Of a DNA stretch of 64,000 nt, positions 54,331 to 63,232 are shown piece after piece. Position numbers and translations under genes: made by a program. The stretch's first letter is position 1. Each line of letters starts with the position of its first letter. The DNA lies in contig JAIEMK010000011.1 in assembly GCA_019752295.1 (NCBI GenBank), positions 1 through 64,000 of the forward strand, given 5' to 3'. The notes below the pieces were generated by a model. It saw only the letters and a list, made by a program, of their open reading frames with translations, searched no databases and was not told where the DNA came from. Source of the DNA: Chitinophagaceae bacterium (GTDB lineage Bacteria > Bacteroidota > Bacteroidia > Chitinophagales > Chitinophagaceae).

Positions 54331-54649
54331 GTATTTTTTATTGATTTTGGTCCCGAGTACTCGGGATTCGCTAACAAACATTTCAGTTGGTTTCAAATTT
54401 CTGTTATGCTCTTTTCATAATAGGCAAATTAAACAGAATCGTGCAACCACACTAATTTACCTGTTAAAAAGAAAGTCCTATATTGCATCCCATCAGATGC
54501 AACACTGTACTACTATATCGTTTCTCACAGCGCATTTTGCCTGGATGTACCAAGGACTCAACCCCATGCCTGATCATTGAGTGCGACCCTAGGATTATCC
54601 GTTTTTTATTCAGAATTTTACTCAACACATTCCATCAATTCATATTTAT
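54331..54649. other. Divergent intergenic region hutI / arginine deiminase
   Basis: 319 bp with no credible gene. It holds the 16-bp palindrome listed separately and a second hairpin TTGCATC-CCATCA-GATGCAA (54,483-54,502). It must contain the promoters of both divergent operons, but no strong TAnnTTTG box was identified. Confidence 0.6.
54351..54366. promoter_or_regulatory. 16-bp perfect palindrome upstream of hutI
   Basis: TCCCGAGTACTCGGGA is fully symmetric and ends 20 bp before the hutI ATG. It is the size and position of an operator for a dimeric repressor, or it could form a leader hairpin. It is not followed by a T-run. Confidence 0.45.
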
Positions 54650-56086
54650 ATGGATCAGCAATTATCTGTTACCTCAGAAATAGGTACCCTGAAACGTTTA
54701 TTAGTACATAGCCCCGATAGCGGATTGGGCAAAGTGGTTCCTTCAAAAGCACAAGACTGGTTATTTGAAGACATTGTTCATCTGGAAACCATCAGAAGAA
54801 ATGAATACGATTATTATACTAAGATTTTACTTTATTTTCTTGACCCCGAAAAAATTAAAGGCAAGCTTGCGCAGATAGATGCAGTTGAGTCAAAGCGAAA
54901 TTTTTACAAACCCGAGCACATCAATTTTTTTGCATCCGATAAAGTAATAGAATTACAGTGGTTGTTAGCTCAGGTATTGGAAGACAATGATATCAGATCT
55001 AAATTGGTAGCTTCGGTTTGTGCAATTGAAGGATGCACTTATCAGACACAAAAAATATTATTAGAATATTCTGCAATTGAGCTCGCAAAAACATTTATTT
55101 CTGGTTCTTCAAAAGACAAGCAATTACTCTTTGCGCCGATACCCAATTTTATTTTTACCAGAGATATTGGAATCACCATTAACAACTATGTATTGTTAAA
55201 CAAGCCTGCAAAAAAAGCAAGAACCAGAGAAGCGTTGCTGGCTAAATATATTTTTTTCAACCACCAGCTTTTTGCTTCCTACAAAGACAATATTATTGAG
55301 CTATCCGATTCACACCACAACTTTCTTTTACCAAAAGAAGAAGACGAGCGAAAGATTACTTTGGAAGGGGGCGATATTATGGTGGTTAGCAAAAATCATT
55401 TATTAGTTGGAGTAAGTGAAAGAACTTCGTCAGAAGCCGCAGTACAAGTAACGAATATACTTTTCGAGAAAAATATTGTTGAAAAGGTTACGGTTGTAAA
55501 GATTCCGAAAAAGCGCGACTACATGCATATCGATACCGTTTTTACGCAGGTCAAAAGAGATGTATGGGTAATGCTGGGTAACTTCTCGCGTAAGGCAGTG
55601 AAACACGAAGACGAGAATCCGATTGAAAGAATTTTGGAAATTAAAAAAGAAGAAAAAATTAAGATCCTGCAATTTTATAAAAAATCTCCCGAAAATCCGG
55701 TGTCTTTTGAAAGTCTGGAAGACCTGCTCGTTGACATCAGCAAAAATGATTTGCACTGCGAAGCTGATGTTCGTTTTATTTATTCGGGCAATAACGAATT
55801 CCCTTATAATGCAAGAGAACAATGGACAGATTCCTGTAATCTTCTTGCGCTTAAAGAAGGGGTAGTATTGGGTTACGACCGAAACGATAAAACCACAGAA
55901 GCCTTTAAAGCTGCGGGTTTTACCATTGTACATGTTAAAGAGCTGATTGATCAGTTAGAATCTGGAAGCGTTTCAGTAGAAGACATGCAAGACACACTGA
56001 TCCTCATGCCTTCGGCGGAACTATCGAGGGCAAGAGGTGGATTTCACTGTATGAGCATGCCCATCTTAAGAACACCAATCATTTAA
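54650..56086 (+). CDS. arcA: Arginine deiminase-family protein
   Basis: Guanidino-group hydrolase of the pentein fold, 478 residues: IPNFIFTRDIGI, LEGGDIMVV, YMHIDTVFTQV with the catalytic His, TDSCNLLALKEGVVLGYDRN, and the nucleophile Cys in GGFHCMSMP. It converts arginine to citrulline and ammonia. It is longer than the classical enzyme (about 410), with extra helical segments near residues 60-150 and 330-370. The ctlX gene follows after 4 bp. Substrate inferred from motifs and neighbour. Confidence 0.85.
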   Translation: MDQQLSVTSEIGTLKRLLVHSPDSGLGKVVPSKAQDWLFEDIVHLETIRRNEYDYYTKILLYFLDPEKIKGKLAQIDAVESKRNFYKPEHINFFASDKVIELQWLLAQVLEDNDIRSKLVASVCAIEGCTYQTQKILLEYSAIELAKTFISGSSKDKQLLFAPIPNFIFTRDIGITINNYVLLNKPAKKARTREALLAKYIFFNHQLFASYKDNIIELSDSHHNFLLPKEEDERKITLEGGDIMVVSKNHLLVGVSERTSSEAAVQVTNILFEKNIVEKVTVVKIPKKRDYMHIDTVFTQVKRDVWVMLGNFSRKAVKHEDENPIERILEIKKEEKIKILQFYKKSPENPVSFESLEDLLVDISKNDLHCEADVRFIYSGNNEFPYNAREQWTDSCNLLALKEGVVLGYDRNDKTTEAFKAAGFTIVHVKELIDQLESGSVSVEDMQDTLILMPSAELSRARGGFHCMSMPILRTPII

Positions 56087-56090
56087 AATC

Positions 56091-57002
56091 ATGCAAACCA
56101 CATCACATATCTTAATGATTCGTCCCGCGCGTTTCAATTTCAATGCAGAGACGGCTGTGAATAATAGTTTTCAGAATTATTCGAACGATGCAAGCATTCC
56201 GGAAAAGGCACTTGCAGAATTCGACAGCTTCGTTAAAGTTTTGCGTGAACATGCTATTGACGTAACGGTAATACAGGATGTTGAATCGCCCTATACACCC
56301 GATTCTATTTTTCCGAATAATTGGATCTCGTTTCACGCAGACGGAATCGTTTGCCTCTACCCTATGTTTGCAGAAAACAGAAGGTTAGAAAGAAAGCCTT
56401 CGGTACTAGACCTATTGTCGGAAAAATTTGAAATAGATAATATTTTAGACTTTACGGGGCAGGAAGAGAGAGGCCTTTTTTTAGAAGGCACCGGAAGTAT
56501 GGTTTTGGATCGCGATAATCAGTTGGCATATGCCTGCCTCTCGGTTAGAACTGACGAGAATGTGCTTCAACAATTCTGTGATGAAATGGGGTTCCAGCCT
56601 GTTGTATTTTCGGCTCTTGATGCAGATGAATTTCCGATTTACCATACGAATGTGATGATGTGCATCGCAGATCAATACGCGGTGATTTGTTTGGAATCGA
56701 TTCCCGATCTCGCTGAAAGAACTTTTATTGTAGATCAAATTCTTGCAACCGATAAAAAAATTATTCCCATTTCCATCGATCAAATGAACCGGTTTGCTGG
56801 CAATATGTTACAGGTTGAAAATGGAGAAGGCCAAAAATATTTGGTCATGTCTACTCAGGCATTTAAAAGTCTTACAGAAGAACAGATTGAACAAATCACA
56901 GCCTTCAACGAAATTATTCATTCCGATCTCAGCGTTATTGAAGCTAATGGAGGAGGAAGTGCAAGATGTATGATGGCCGAAATATTTCTTCCTGTTAAAT
57001 AA
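56091..57002 (+). CDS. ctlX: CtlX-type citrulline utilisation hydrolase
   Basis: Pentein-fold amidinohydrolase-like protein of 303 residues. It has MIRPARFNFNAETAVNN, SPYTPDSIFPNNWISFH, GTGSMVLDR, PIYHTNVMMCIAD (catalytic His), and GGGSARCMMAEIF (nucleophile Cys). It is annotated in relatives as a citrulline-using hydrolase. The direct coupling to the arginine deiminase gene supports sequential deimination of arginine and citrulline. Confidence 0.88.
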   Translation: MQTTSHILMIRPARFNFNAETAVNNSFQNYSNDASIPEKALAEFDSFVKVLREHAIDVTVIQDVESPYTPDSIFPNNWISFHADGIVCLYPMFAENRRLERKPSVLDLLSEKFEIDNILDFTGQEERGLFLEGTGSMVLDRDNQLAYACLSVRTDENVLQQFCDEMGFQPVVFSALDADEFPIYHTNVMMCIADQYAVICLESIPDLAERTFIVDQILATDKKIIPISIDQMNRFAGNMLQVENGEGQKYLVMSTQAFKSLTEEQIEQITAFNEIIHSDLSVIEANGGGSARCMMAEIFLPVK

Positions 57003-57021
57003 AAAAATAGCCGGGTGTAGA

Positions 57022-57801
57022 TTAGGCAATCAATTCTTTTTTGGCAAACAATTCTACAATTTGTTTCTCGCGATATCGCAAAGAATGATTCAATTTATCA
57101 CAGGCAAGTGTATACGCTTTTTGCAGCTCCACATCGGGCGACAAATGAATTTTTTTAAGCACCAGCGATTCTTTGATCACTTCCACATCGTGCCAATAAC
57201 CGATCGATTCTTGTAATTTTTGATAATATGCAATGTCGGCATCTTCTTTTTTATCCAACCAGTTAATAGCATACATCCATTGCTTGATCAGTTTTCGTAA
57301 GCTATGCCATTCGGTTTCGGGGCAATTTTTTCGAATCATTTTATCCATATGCGCTTGCAAGTCTCTCACATAATGTTCCGCTAATATCTCGTTTGTGGCC
57401 GCAATATATTTAGATACATTTTCATTTAGTTCTTTGATATCGTGTTTGAACTGATTTGTTTCTCCGTGAAAATCTCTGACCATTTTCTGAAGGTTCGCAG
57501 CAGGAAAAAATCCGTTGAAAGAAAGGTTCAATTCATTCTTATTCAACCATTGTTGCATTAACTGGCTTTCTCTGATCTCTCCCGCTTCCTGAAAAATATG
57601 GTTGAGTTCTCTTGCCGATTTTTTAAGTTTTTGTTTGGGATAAATGGTCTTGAGAAATTTGAGGATTGCTTTTAGTTTTTTGATCTCTACCCTGAAATCA
57701 TGCAATGCATTTTCCGTAGCATGTATATCAAAATCATGTAAGTGATTGAATACATGTTTTATGCGCTGATCGTAATATAACTGCAATTGCGTTTGAGCCA
57801 T
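57022..57801 (-). CDS. CHAD domain protein
   Basis: All-helical cytoplasmic protein of 259 residues with conserved His and basic residues (VFNHLHDFDIHATENALHDFRVEIKKLKAIL and WHSLRKLIKQWMYAIN-like segments, shown here by key residues His, Arg and Lys). CHAD domains bind polyphosphate. There is no CYTH domain partner or ppk gene near. Monocistronic, convergent with ctlX. Confidence 0.9.
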   Translation of the reverse strand: MAQTQLQLYYDQRIKHVFNHLHDFDIHATENALHDFRVEIKKLKAILKFLKTIYPKQKLKKSARELNHIFQEAGEIRESQLMQQWLNKNELNLSFNGFFPAANLQKMVRDFHGETNQFKHDIKELNENVSKYIAATNEILAEHYVRDLQAHMDKMIRKNCPETEWHSLRKLIKQWMYAINWLDKKEDADIAYYQKLQESIGYWHDVEVIKESLVLKKIHLSPDVELQKAYTLACDKLNHSLRYREKQIVELFAKKELIA

Positions 57802-57878
57802 TTAGGGATAGTATGGATACTATATTAAAATTGCATTTTAAATTTAAGTAATTTCTGATAGGCAATGTGATCATATCA

Positions 57879-58769
57879 TTAAATTTCATCCGCAAAAAAC
57901 GAATTTTTCACAGCTTTTTCGAAGCTTATCGGCGCATAGCCCAATATTAACTTTGCTTTATCAATTAATAAACCGGAATGTTTTGCGCGTTGAACGATTT
58001 CCGGAAAACTATCTGCAGTTACAGGCTCAATCAGCTTACTGTTCAGACCCAAAGTTTTTGCTACAATCAAAGCCATCTCGTAAGGAGAAAGTATATCCGG
58101 GCCGGCAAAATGAAAGCTTTCGTTGGTATTTTTCTGGATCAAAAGCTCTAATCCCCTACAAATATCTTCCACATAGGTAGGTGTCCGAAACTGGTCGTTT
58201 ACAACTTTAATAGCTTTACCAGCACTTAAACTAGCGCTAACCCATTGTATAAAACTGGGTCTCATACCTTCCCAATGTCTCCCATAAATAAAAACCGGAC
58301 GAACAATATTATGCGCCAGTCCACTCGAATTCACCAATTCCTCAGCCATCAATTTGGTTTCCCCATAAAAATTTAGGGGATTTGGCTCTGCAGTTTCTGC
58401 ATGCGGACCATTCTCACCAAAAATAAAGTCGGTAGAAACATAAATAAACCTCGCCCCTACAAGCTTAGCTGCTTCGAGTAGAAATTCAGTGGACTGTACA
58501 TTGTGCAAGAGGCAATCTTCTCGGTTTAAATGGCATTCATCAGGCTTGCTCATAGCTGCCGTGTGAATAATTGTTCCGGGATTTATCTGGCATATTTGAT
58601 CAATAACTGCTTTTTTATCGGTCAAATCAAGTTCTAGGTAAGGCAAATTCGTATTAGGAATCCTAGATTTTCCCCTTGAAGTCGGATAAACATCATATGA
58701 TTTTTTATGCAAATGCAATGTTAGGTGCTGGCCCAAAAAACCATTCGCTCCGGTAATTAATAGCTTCAT
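57879..58769 (-). CDS. SDR-family NAD(P)-dependent sugar reductase (RmlD-like)
   Basis: Extended short-chain dehydrogenase of 296 residues. It has LLITGANGFLGQHLTLHL (nucleotide loop), IIHTAAMSKPDECHLN, YVSTDFIFGENGPH, the YxxxK active site in NFYGETKLMAEEL, and VVNDQFRTPTYVED. It is closest in pattern to dTDP-4-dehydrorhamnose reductase. No other rml genes are nearby, so the substrate is uncertain. Divergent from pfkA. Confidence 0.86.
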   Translation of the reverse strand: MKLLITGANGFLGQHLTLHLHKKSYDVYPTSRGKSRIPNTNLPYLELDLTDKKAVIDQICQINPGTIIHTAAMSKPDECHLNREDCLLHNVQSTEFLLEAAKLVGARFIYVSTDFIFGENGPHAETAEPNPLNFYGETKLMAEELVNSSGLAHNIVRPVFIYGRHWEGMRPSFIQWVSASLSAGKAIKVVNDQFRTPTYVEDICRGLELLIQKNTNESFHFAGPDILSPYEMALIVAKTLGLNSKLIEPVTADSFPEIVQRAKHSGLLIDKAKLILGYAPISFEKAVKNSFFADEI

Positions 58770-58806
58770 TTTGCTAATCTACAAATAGATCATTACAAGA
58801 TAAGCA

Positions 58807-58837
58807 CTTGGGATTTACCAGTAAATGCTTAATTTTG
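58807..58837 (+). promoter_or_regulatory. Candidate promoter of pfkA
   Basis: CTTG (58,807-58,810), 19 bp, then TAATTTTG (58,830-58,837), an exact TAnnTTTG with the preferred spacing. The transcript would start near 58,844, after the upstream ATG 58825, which supports ATG 58924 as the real start and a leader of about 80 bases. Confidence 0.6.
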
Positions 58838-58923
58838 AAACTTGTGTAGTTGATACATGTTTCGATTACGATTGCCAAGTCAGTATTTTTTTTATCGTAT
58901 TAAGAAAGAATCGCATATCTACA

Positions 58924-59910
58924 ATGTCTGCTAAAAATGTCAACAAAATTGGGGTACTCACTTCAGGAGGAGATGCGCCAGGAATGAATGCAGCCGTAAG
59001 AGCTGTTGTTAGAACAAGTCTTCACCATAATCTAGAAGTTTTCGGAATCATGCGGGGTTATAATGGCATGGTAGACGATGATATCTTTCAAATGGATTCA
59101 AGATCTGTAGCCAATATCATTCAAAGAGGCGGTACCATTTTAAAAACGGCCCGGAGTAAAGAATTTTTTGAGCCAGAGGGGAGAAAAAAAGCCTACGAGA
59201 ATCTTAAAAAAAGAGGAATCGACGGTTTGGTGGTGATTGGAGGAGACGGAAGTTTTCGCGGCGCTCAACGATTTAGCAATGAATATGATATCCCTTGTAT
59301 CGGTTTACCCGGAACAATTGATAAAGATATAGCGGGTAGTGATTTTACAATTGGTTTCGACACGGCTGTAAATACTGCGGTAGAAGCAATTGATAAAATA
59401 CGGGATACCATGGATGCGCACGACCGTTTATTTCTGGTAGAAGTAATGGGAAGAGATGCGGGTTATATTGCCCTGCATAGCGGTATTGCAACGGGAGCCG
59501 AAAATATCCTGATCCCCGAATCGAAAACAGATATCGAAGCCCTCATTTACAATCTTACTGAAAAAGAGAAGCGCAAAAAACTGGTGAATCTGGTTGTGGT
59601 TGCCGAAGGTGATGAGTTTGGGGGCGCCAACGAAATTGCAAAAGTGTTAAGAGAAAGAATACCTCAGGCTGATATACGCGTTTGCATCCTCGGACATATT
59701 CAAAGAGGTGGATCACCTACCTGCCTCGACAGGTTAATTGCCAGCCATATGGGTTATTATGCTGTTGAAAGTTTGGTAGCCGGAAGAAAAAATGTAATGG
59801 TGGGAATTGTAAACAACGAGGTTCACTATACTCCACTTGATAAAGCTATCAAAGAGAAGCAAAATATCAGCGAAGAATGGATGAGGATTGTAAAGATTTT
59901 AGCTAGTTAA
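58924..59910 (+). CDS. pfkA: 6-phosphofructokinase
   Basis: ATP-dependent glycolytic kinase of 328 residues: KIGVLTSGGDAPGMNAAVR (ATP site), IGGDGSFRGAQ, PGTIDKDIAGSDFTIGFDTA (catalytic Asp), EVMGRDAGYIA and LGHIQRGGSPT. The Gly in the ATP loop (GGDGS) indicates the ATP-type. pyk follows after 43 bp on the same strand. Confidence 0.96.
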   Translation: MSAKNVNKIGVLTSGGDAPGMNAAVRAVVRTSLHHNLEVFGIMRGYNGMVDDDIFQMDSRSVANIIQRGGTILKTARSKEFFEPEGRKKAYENLKKRGIDGLVVIGGDGSFRGAQRFSNEYDIPCIGLPGTIDKDIAGSDFTIGFDTAVNTAVEAIDKIRDTMDAHDRLFLVEVMGRDAGYIALHSGIATGAENILIPESKTDIEALIYNLTEKEKRKKLVNLVVVAEGDEFGGANEIAKVLRERIPQADIRVCILGHIQRGGSPTCLDRLIASHMGYYAVESLVAGRKNVMVGIVNNEVHYTPLDKAIKEKQNISEEWMRIVKILAS

Positions 59911-59953
59911 TAGCATTAAATTACTCAACTCATATTAAACAACTAATACAGTT

Positions 59954-61441
59954 ATGTCAAAAAACATCGACAAGTACCTGCACAAAGAAATGAATACGCA
60001 GGCAGGTATCGAACACGTAGACCATCGTACAAAGATCGTTGCTACAGTAGGTCCAGCATGCGATACATACGATAAGCTTTTAGAGTTGGTACGTGCAGGA
60101 GTAAATGTTTTTCGTTTAAATTTTTCTCATGGCAGTCATGAAGACAAAGCGAAAATCATTGAACACATCAGGAAAATCAATGACACTGAACCATATGGTA
60201 TTTCGATCCTTGCAGATTTACAAGGACCAAAATTACGGGTAGGTGAAATAGAGAATAACGCTTTGGATATTAAACCGGGAGATATCCTCACTTTCACCAA
60301 TGAAAAATGTGTAGGTACGCTCGAAAAAATTTATGTTTCTTACCCCAATCTTGCCGGCGACGTGGTAATGGGTAACGTCATCATGATTGATGATGGTAAG
60401 CTCGAAGTAAAAGTAGTTGGTATCGAAAAAAATGGCGATGTTAAAGTAGAAGTAACACTGGGTGGAATTCTCTCTTCTAAAAAAGGAATCAACTTACCCG
60501 ATACCAAAATCTCTTTACCGGCATTGACAGAAAAGGATTTGATTGATCTGGAATTCATCATCGAACAAAAATGTGATTGGGTGGCTCTAAGCTTTGTAAG
60601 AAGCGTAAGAGATATTGTTATTCTCAGAAGTAAGCTGAGCGAAAAGAAAAGCAAAACCAAGATTATTGCAAAAATCGAAAAGCCAGAAGCACTTTTAAAT
60701 ATTCGTGATATTATATTGGAAAGCGATGCGATTATGGTTGCCCGTGGTGACCTTGGAGTTGAAATTCCAATCGAACAGGTTCCGTTGGTTCAGAAAGAAC
60801 TGATCCGCAAATGCTTACACCGTGCAAAACCGGTAATCGTGGCAACACAAATGATGGAAAGCATGATCGAACGCGTTAAGCCAAACCGCTCTGAAATTAC
60901 TGACGTTGCCAATGCAGTTCTGGAAGGAGCTGATGCCGTAATGTTAAGTGGCGAAACTGCTGCTGGTAATCATCCGGCACTGGTAGTAAGCACCATGCGC
61001 AAGATCATCAGAGAGATCGAGAAAAAAGAGTATCGTTATGATCGTTCTGCCGACTTAAAACCTCAGCCACACTCTCCTTCTTATCATAGCGATGCGATTT
61101 GTTACAACGCTTGTAAAATAGCTGAAGATGTGGAAGCGCAGGCTTTGATTGGAATGACACAAAGTGGCTATACCGCATTTATGCTGAGTAGTTATCGCCC
61201 TTCTTCTCCCTTATTTATTTTTACCAAAGAACGCTCATTGGTAAATCAGCTTAGTCTAAGTTGGGGAGTAAGGGCCTTCTATTACGACGAAGAAGAAAGT
61301 TTCGATGATATAGTATTTGATCAGATCAATATTTTAAAAGAACGTGGATTTTTAAAAGACGGAGACACAGTAGTCAATACAGGAAGCACCCCGGTGCATT
61401 TACACCTGCCTACAAATATGATAAAACTTACAAAAGTCTAA
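59954..61441 (+). CDS. pyk: Pyruvate kinase
   Basis: Last glycolytic step, phosphoenolpyruvate plus ADP to pyruvate plus ATP. The 495-residue product has TKIVATVGPACDTYDKL, FRLNFSHGSHEDK, ILADLQGPKLRVG, AKIEKPEALLN, MVARGDLGVEIPIEQVP, the catalytic segment TQMMESMI and ADAVMLSGETAAG. The C-terminal regulatory domain is present. It is likely co-transcribed with pfkA and ends at a perfect terminator hairpin. Confidence 0.97.
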   Translation: MSKNIDKYLHKEMNTQAGIEHVDHRTKIVATVGPACDTYDKLLELVRAGVNVFRLNFSHGSHEDKAKIIEHIRKINDTEPYGISILADLQGPKLRVGEIENNALDIKPGDILTFTNEKCVGTLEKIYVSYPNLAGDVVMGNVIMIDDGKLEVKVVGIEKNGDVKVEVTLGGILSSKKGINLPDTKISLPALTEKDLIDLEFIIEQKCDWVALSFVRSVRDIVILRSKLSEKKSKTKIIAKIEKPEALLNIRDIILESDAIMVARGDLGVEIPIEQVPLVQKELIRKCLHRAKPVIVATQMMESMIERVKPNRSEITDVANAVLEGADAVMLSGETAAGNHPALVVSTMRKIIREIEKKEYRYDRSADLKPQPHSPSYHSDAICYNACKIAEDVEAQALIGMTQSGYTAFMLSSYRPSSPLFIFTKERSLVNQLSLSWGVRAFYYDEEESFDDIVFDQINILKERGFLKDGDTVVNTGSTPVHLHLPTNMIKLTKV

Positions 61442-61460
61442 TGATTTGATAGTACCAAAT

Positions 61461-61497
61461 AAAAAAAGTTTCTCTTGTTCAGAGAAACTTTTTTTAT
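61461..61497 (+). terminator. Hairpin terminator of pfkA-pyk
   Basis: AAAAAAAGTTTCTCT / AGAGAAACTTTTTTT, a perfect 15-bp dyad with a TGTTC loop and T-run, 20 bp after the pyk stop. It shows that the frame running through it is not part of the next gene. Confidence 0.95.
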
Positions 61498-61523
61498 TTT
61501 CAGGACTTACTAAATGCTATATT

Positions 61524-63203
61524 ATGAAAAATTGCGCGATTGCTTTATTGCTATTCTCTTTTTTACAGCCCTGTCTGGCACAAGATATTTCGATCATCCC
61601 GCTTCCCTCAAAAATCACCACTGAGAAAGGAAGTTTTATCATTAATAATAAAACTCAAATTGTATTGGCTGGTTCCGGTTTGGAAGAATCTGCAAATTTC
61701 TTAAACGATTATTTGCATCAGTTCTTTGGCATGCAACTAAAAGTGGTTAAGAAAGCCGAAAACAAAAATAATATTGTGTTGAATTACGATCGTATCGATC
61801 ATCCTATTGCAGGAGCATATCATATGCATGTCAACAAAGATGCGATCTTTATTAGCGGCGATAATGCCGCAGGAACTTTTTATGGTATACAAACACTCAT
61901 ACAATTATTGCCCACTGCTAAATCGAGTGCCATATCGGTTCCTTTTGTTAGTATCGAAGATCAACCAAGATTTGCTTACAGAGGAATGCACCTGGATGTA
62001 GGTCGACATTTTTTTCCGGTTGATTACATCAAAAAGTATATCAATTTTATTGCTATGCATAAGATGAATACATTTCAGTGGCATTTAACAGAGGATCAGG
62101 GCTGGAGAATAGAAATAAAAAAATATCCCAAACTAACTGCTATCGGCGGATTCAGAAATGGAACAATCGTCGGCAGATTTCCGGGTAAAACAAACGATGG
62201 CATTCGCTATGGTGGTTTTTACACACAGGAAGAAATTAAAGAGGTTGTAAAATACGCATCAGAAAGATTTGTAACCGTTATTCCCGAAATAGAATTACCG
62301 GGTCACGCATCAGCCGCCATTGCTGCTTACCCGCAACTTAGTTGCTTCCCCGATTCATCTACAAAGCATCCCTTAAAATCTCCATGGGCAGGTAGCACAG
62401 ATGGCAAACAGGTTCAACAAACCTGGGGCGTGTTTGAAGATGTATTTGCTCCTACTGATTATACATTCCACTTCTTACAAGATGTACTAGACGAAGTGTT
62501 GGCATTATTCCCTTCAAAATATATTCATATCGGCGGTGATGAGTGTCCGAAAGCAGCGTGGAAAAAATCAGCCTTCTGTCAGCAATTGATTAAAGACAAT
62601 AATCTCAAAGACGAGCACGGCTTGCAAAGTTATTTTATACAAAAAATTGAAAAATACCTGAACGGTAAAGGCCGCCAGATTATAGGATGGGATGAAATTC
62701 TCGAAGGAGGTTTGGCACCAAACGCTGCGGTAATGAGTTGGCGTGGCGAACAGGGAGGTATTGCTGCTGCAAAGCAAAAACATGTGGTAATTATGACCCC
62801 TACAAGCGGTGTTTATTTCGACTATACACAAACCAAACACGAAGATTCTGTTACCATTGGTGGCTATTTGACCGTACAAAAAGTATATGCTTACGAACCC
62901 ATTCCAAAGGAACTTACAAAAGAGGAAGAACAATATATAATTGGGGCACAAGCAAATTTATGGACCGAGTATATTGCGAATACCAAGAAGTTGGAATACA
63001 TGCTCTTTCCGAGAATGACAGCATTAAGCGAAGTGCTTTGGAGCGGCAAAGAACAAAAGGACTGGACAAATTTTGAAAAACGTTTGCAACAGCAATTTAA
63101 AAGATACGAATTTTGGAACTGGAATTATAGCAAAGCAGTTTTGGACCCTACTTCAAAACTGGCAGACAACGCTTCAGAAAACATTGTTTTTAAAAATAAA
63201 TAA
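61524..63203 (+). CDS. Beta-N-acetylhexosaminidase, GH20
   Basis: Exported glycosidase of 559 residues releasing terminal N-acetylglucosamine or N-acetylgalactosamine. It has a signal peptide ending near QPCLAQ (Cys 17 also makes a lipoprotein possible but less likely), a GH20b domain (about 22-140), then the TIM barrel with RGMHLDVGRHFFP, HLTEDQGWRIEIK, PEIELPGH and the catalytic pair Asp339-Glu340 in IHIGGDECPKAAW. ATG 61524 follows the terminator and directly precedes the signal peptide. nagB is 29 bp downstream, consistent with amino-sugar (chitin or peptidoglycan) use. Confidence 0.95.
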   Translation: MKNCAIALLLFSFLQPCLAQDISIIPLPSKITTEKGSFIINNKTQIVLAGSGLEESANFLNDYLHQFFGMQLKVVKKAENKNNIVLNYDRIDHPIAGAYHMHVNKDAIFISGDNAAGTFYGIQTLIQLLPTAKSSAISVPFVSIEDQPRFAYRGMHLDVGRHFFPVDYIKKYINFIAMHKMNTFQWHLTEDQGWRIEIKKYPKLTAIGGFRNGTIVGRFPGKTNDGIRYGGFYTQEEIKEVVKYASERFVTVIPEIELPGHASAAIAAYPQLSCFPDSSTKHPLKSPWAGSTDGKQVQQTWGVFEDVFAPTDYTFHFLQDVLDEVLALFPSKYIHIGGDECPKAAWKKSAFCQQLIKDNNLKDEHGLQSYFIQKIEKYLNGKGRQIIGWDEILEGGLAPNAAVMSWRGEQGGIAAAKQKHVVIMTPTSGVYFDYTQTKHEDSVTIGGYLTVQKVYAYEPIPKELTKEEEQYIIGAQANLWTEYIANTKKLEYMLFPRMTALSEVLWSGKEQKDWTNFEKRLQQQFKRYEFWNWNYSKAVLDPTSKLADNASENIVFKNK

Positions 63204-63232
63204 ACAGATTTAAAAACCTTAAAAGAAAGAAA

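Noticed and set aside
54483..54502. 13-base match between this region and 49,465-49,477 (GCATCCCATCAGA)
   Set aside because: A 13-base match is expected by chance in a 64-kb window, and the flanks do not match.
54305..54580. 91-residue plus-strand open frame in the hutI upstream gap
   Set aside because: It overlaps the hutI start and the palindrome, has no motif, and shows composition typical of non-coding DNA.
55430..55933. 167-residue minus-strand open frame
   Set aside because: It is antisense to the arginine deiminase gene and rich in Phe/Asn runs that mirror AAA/TTT codons of the real gene.
58825..58923. Longer N-terminus for phosphofructokinase
   Set aside because: The extra 33 residues are not family-like and would start upstream of a good promoter box (58,830-58,837).
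61446..61523. Longer N-terminus for the GH20 enzyme
   Set aside because: The frame runs through the perfect terminator hairpin at 61,461-61,497; the ATG at 61,524 precedes a signal peptide.
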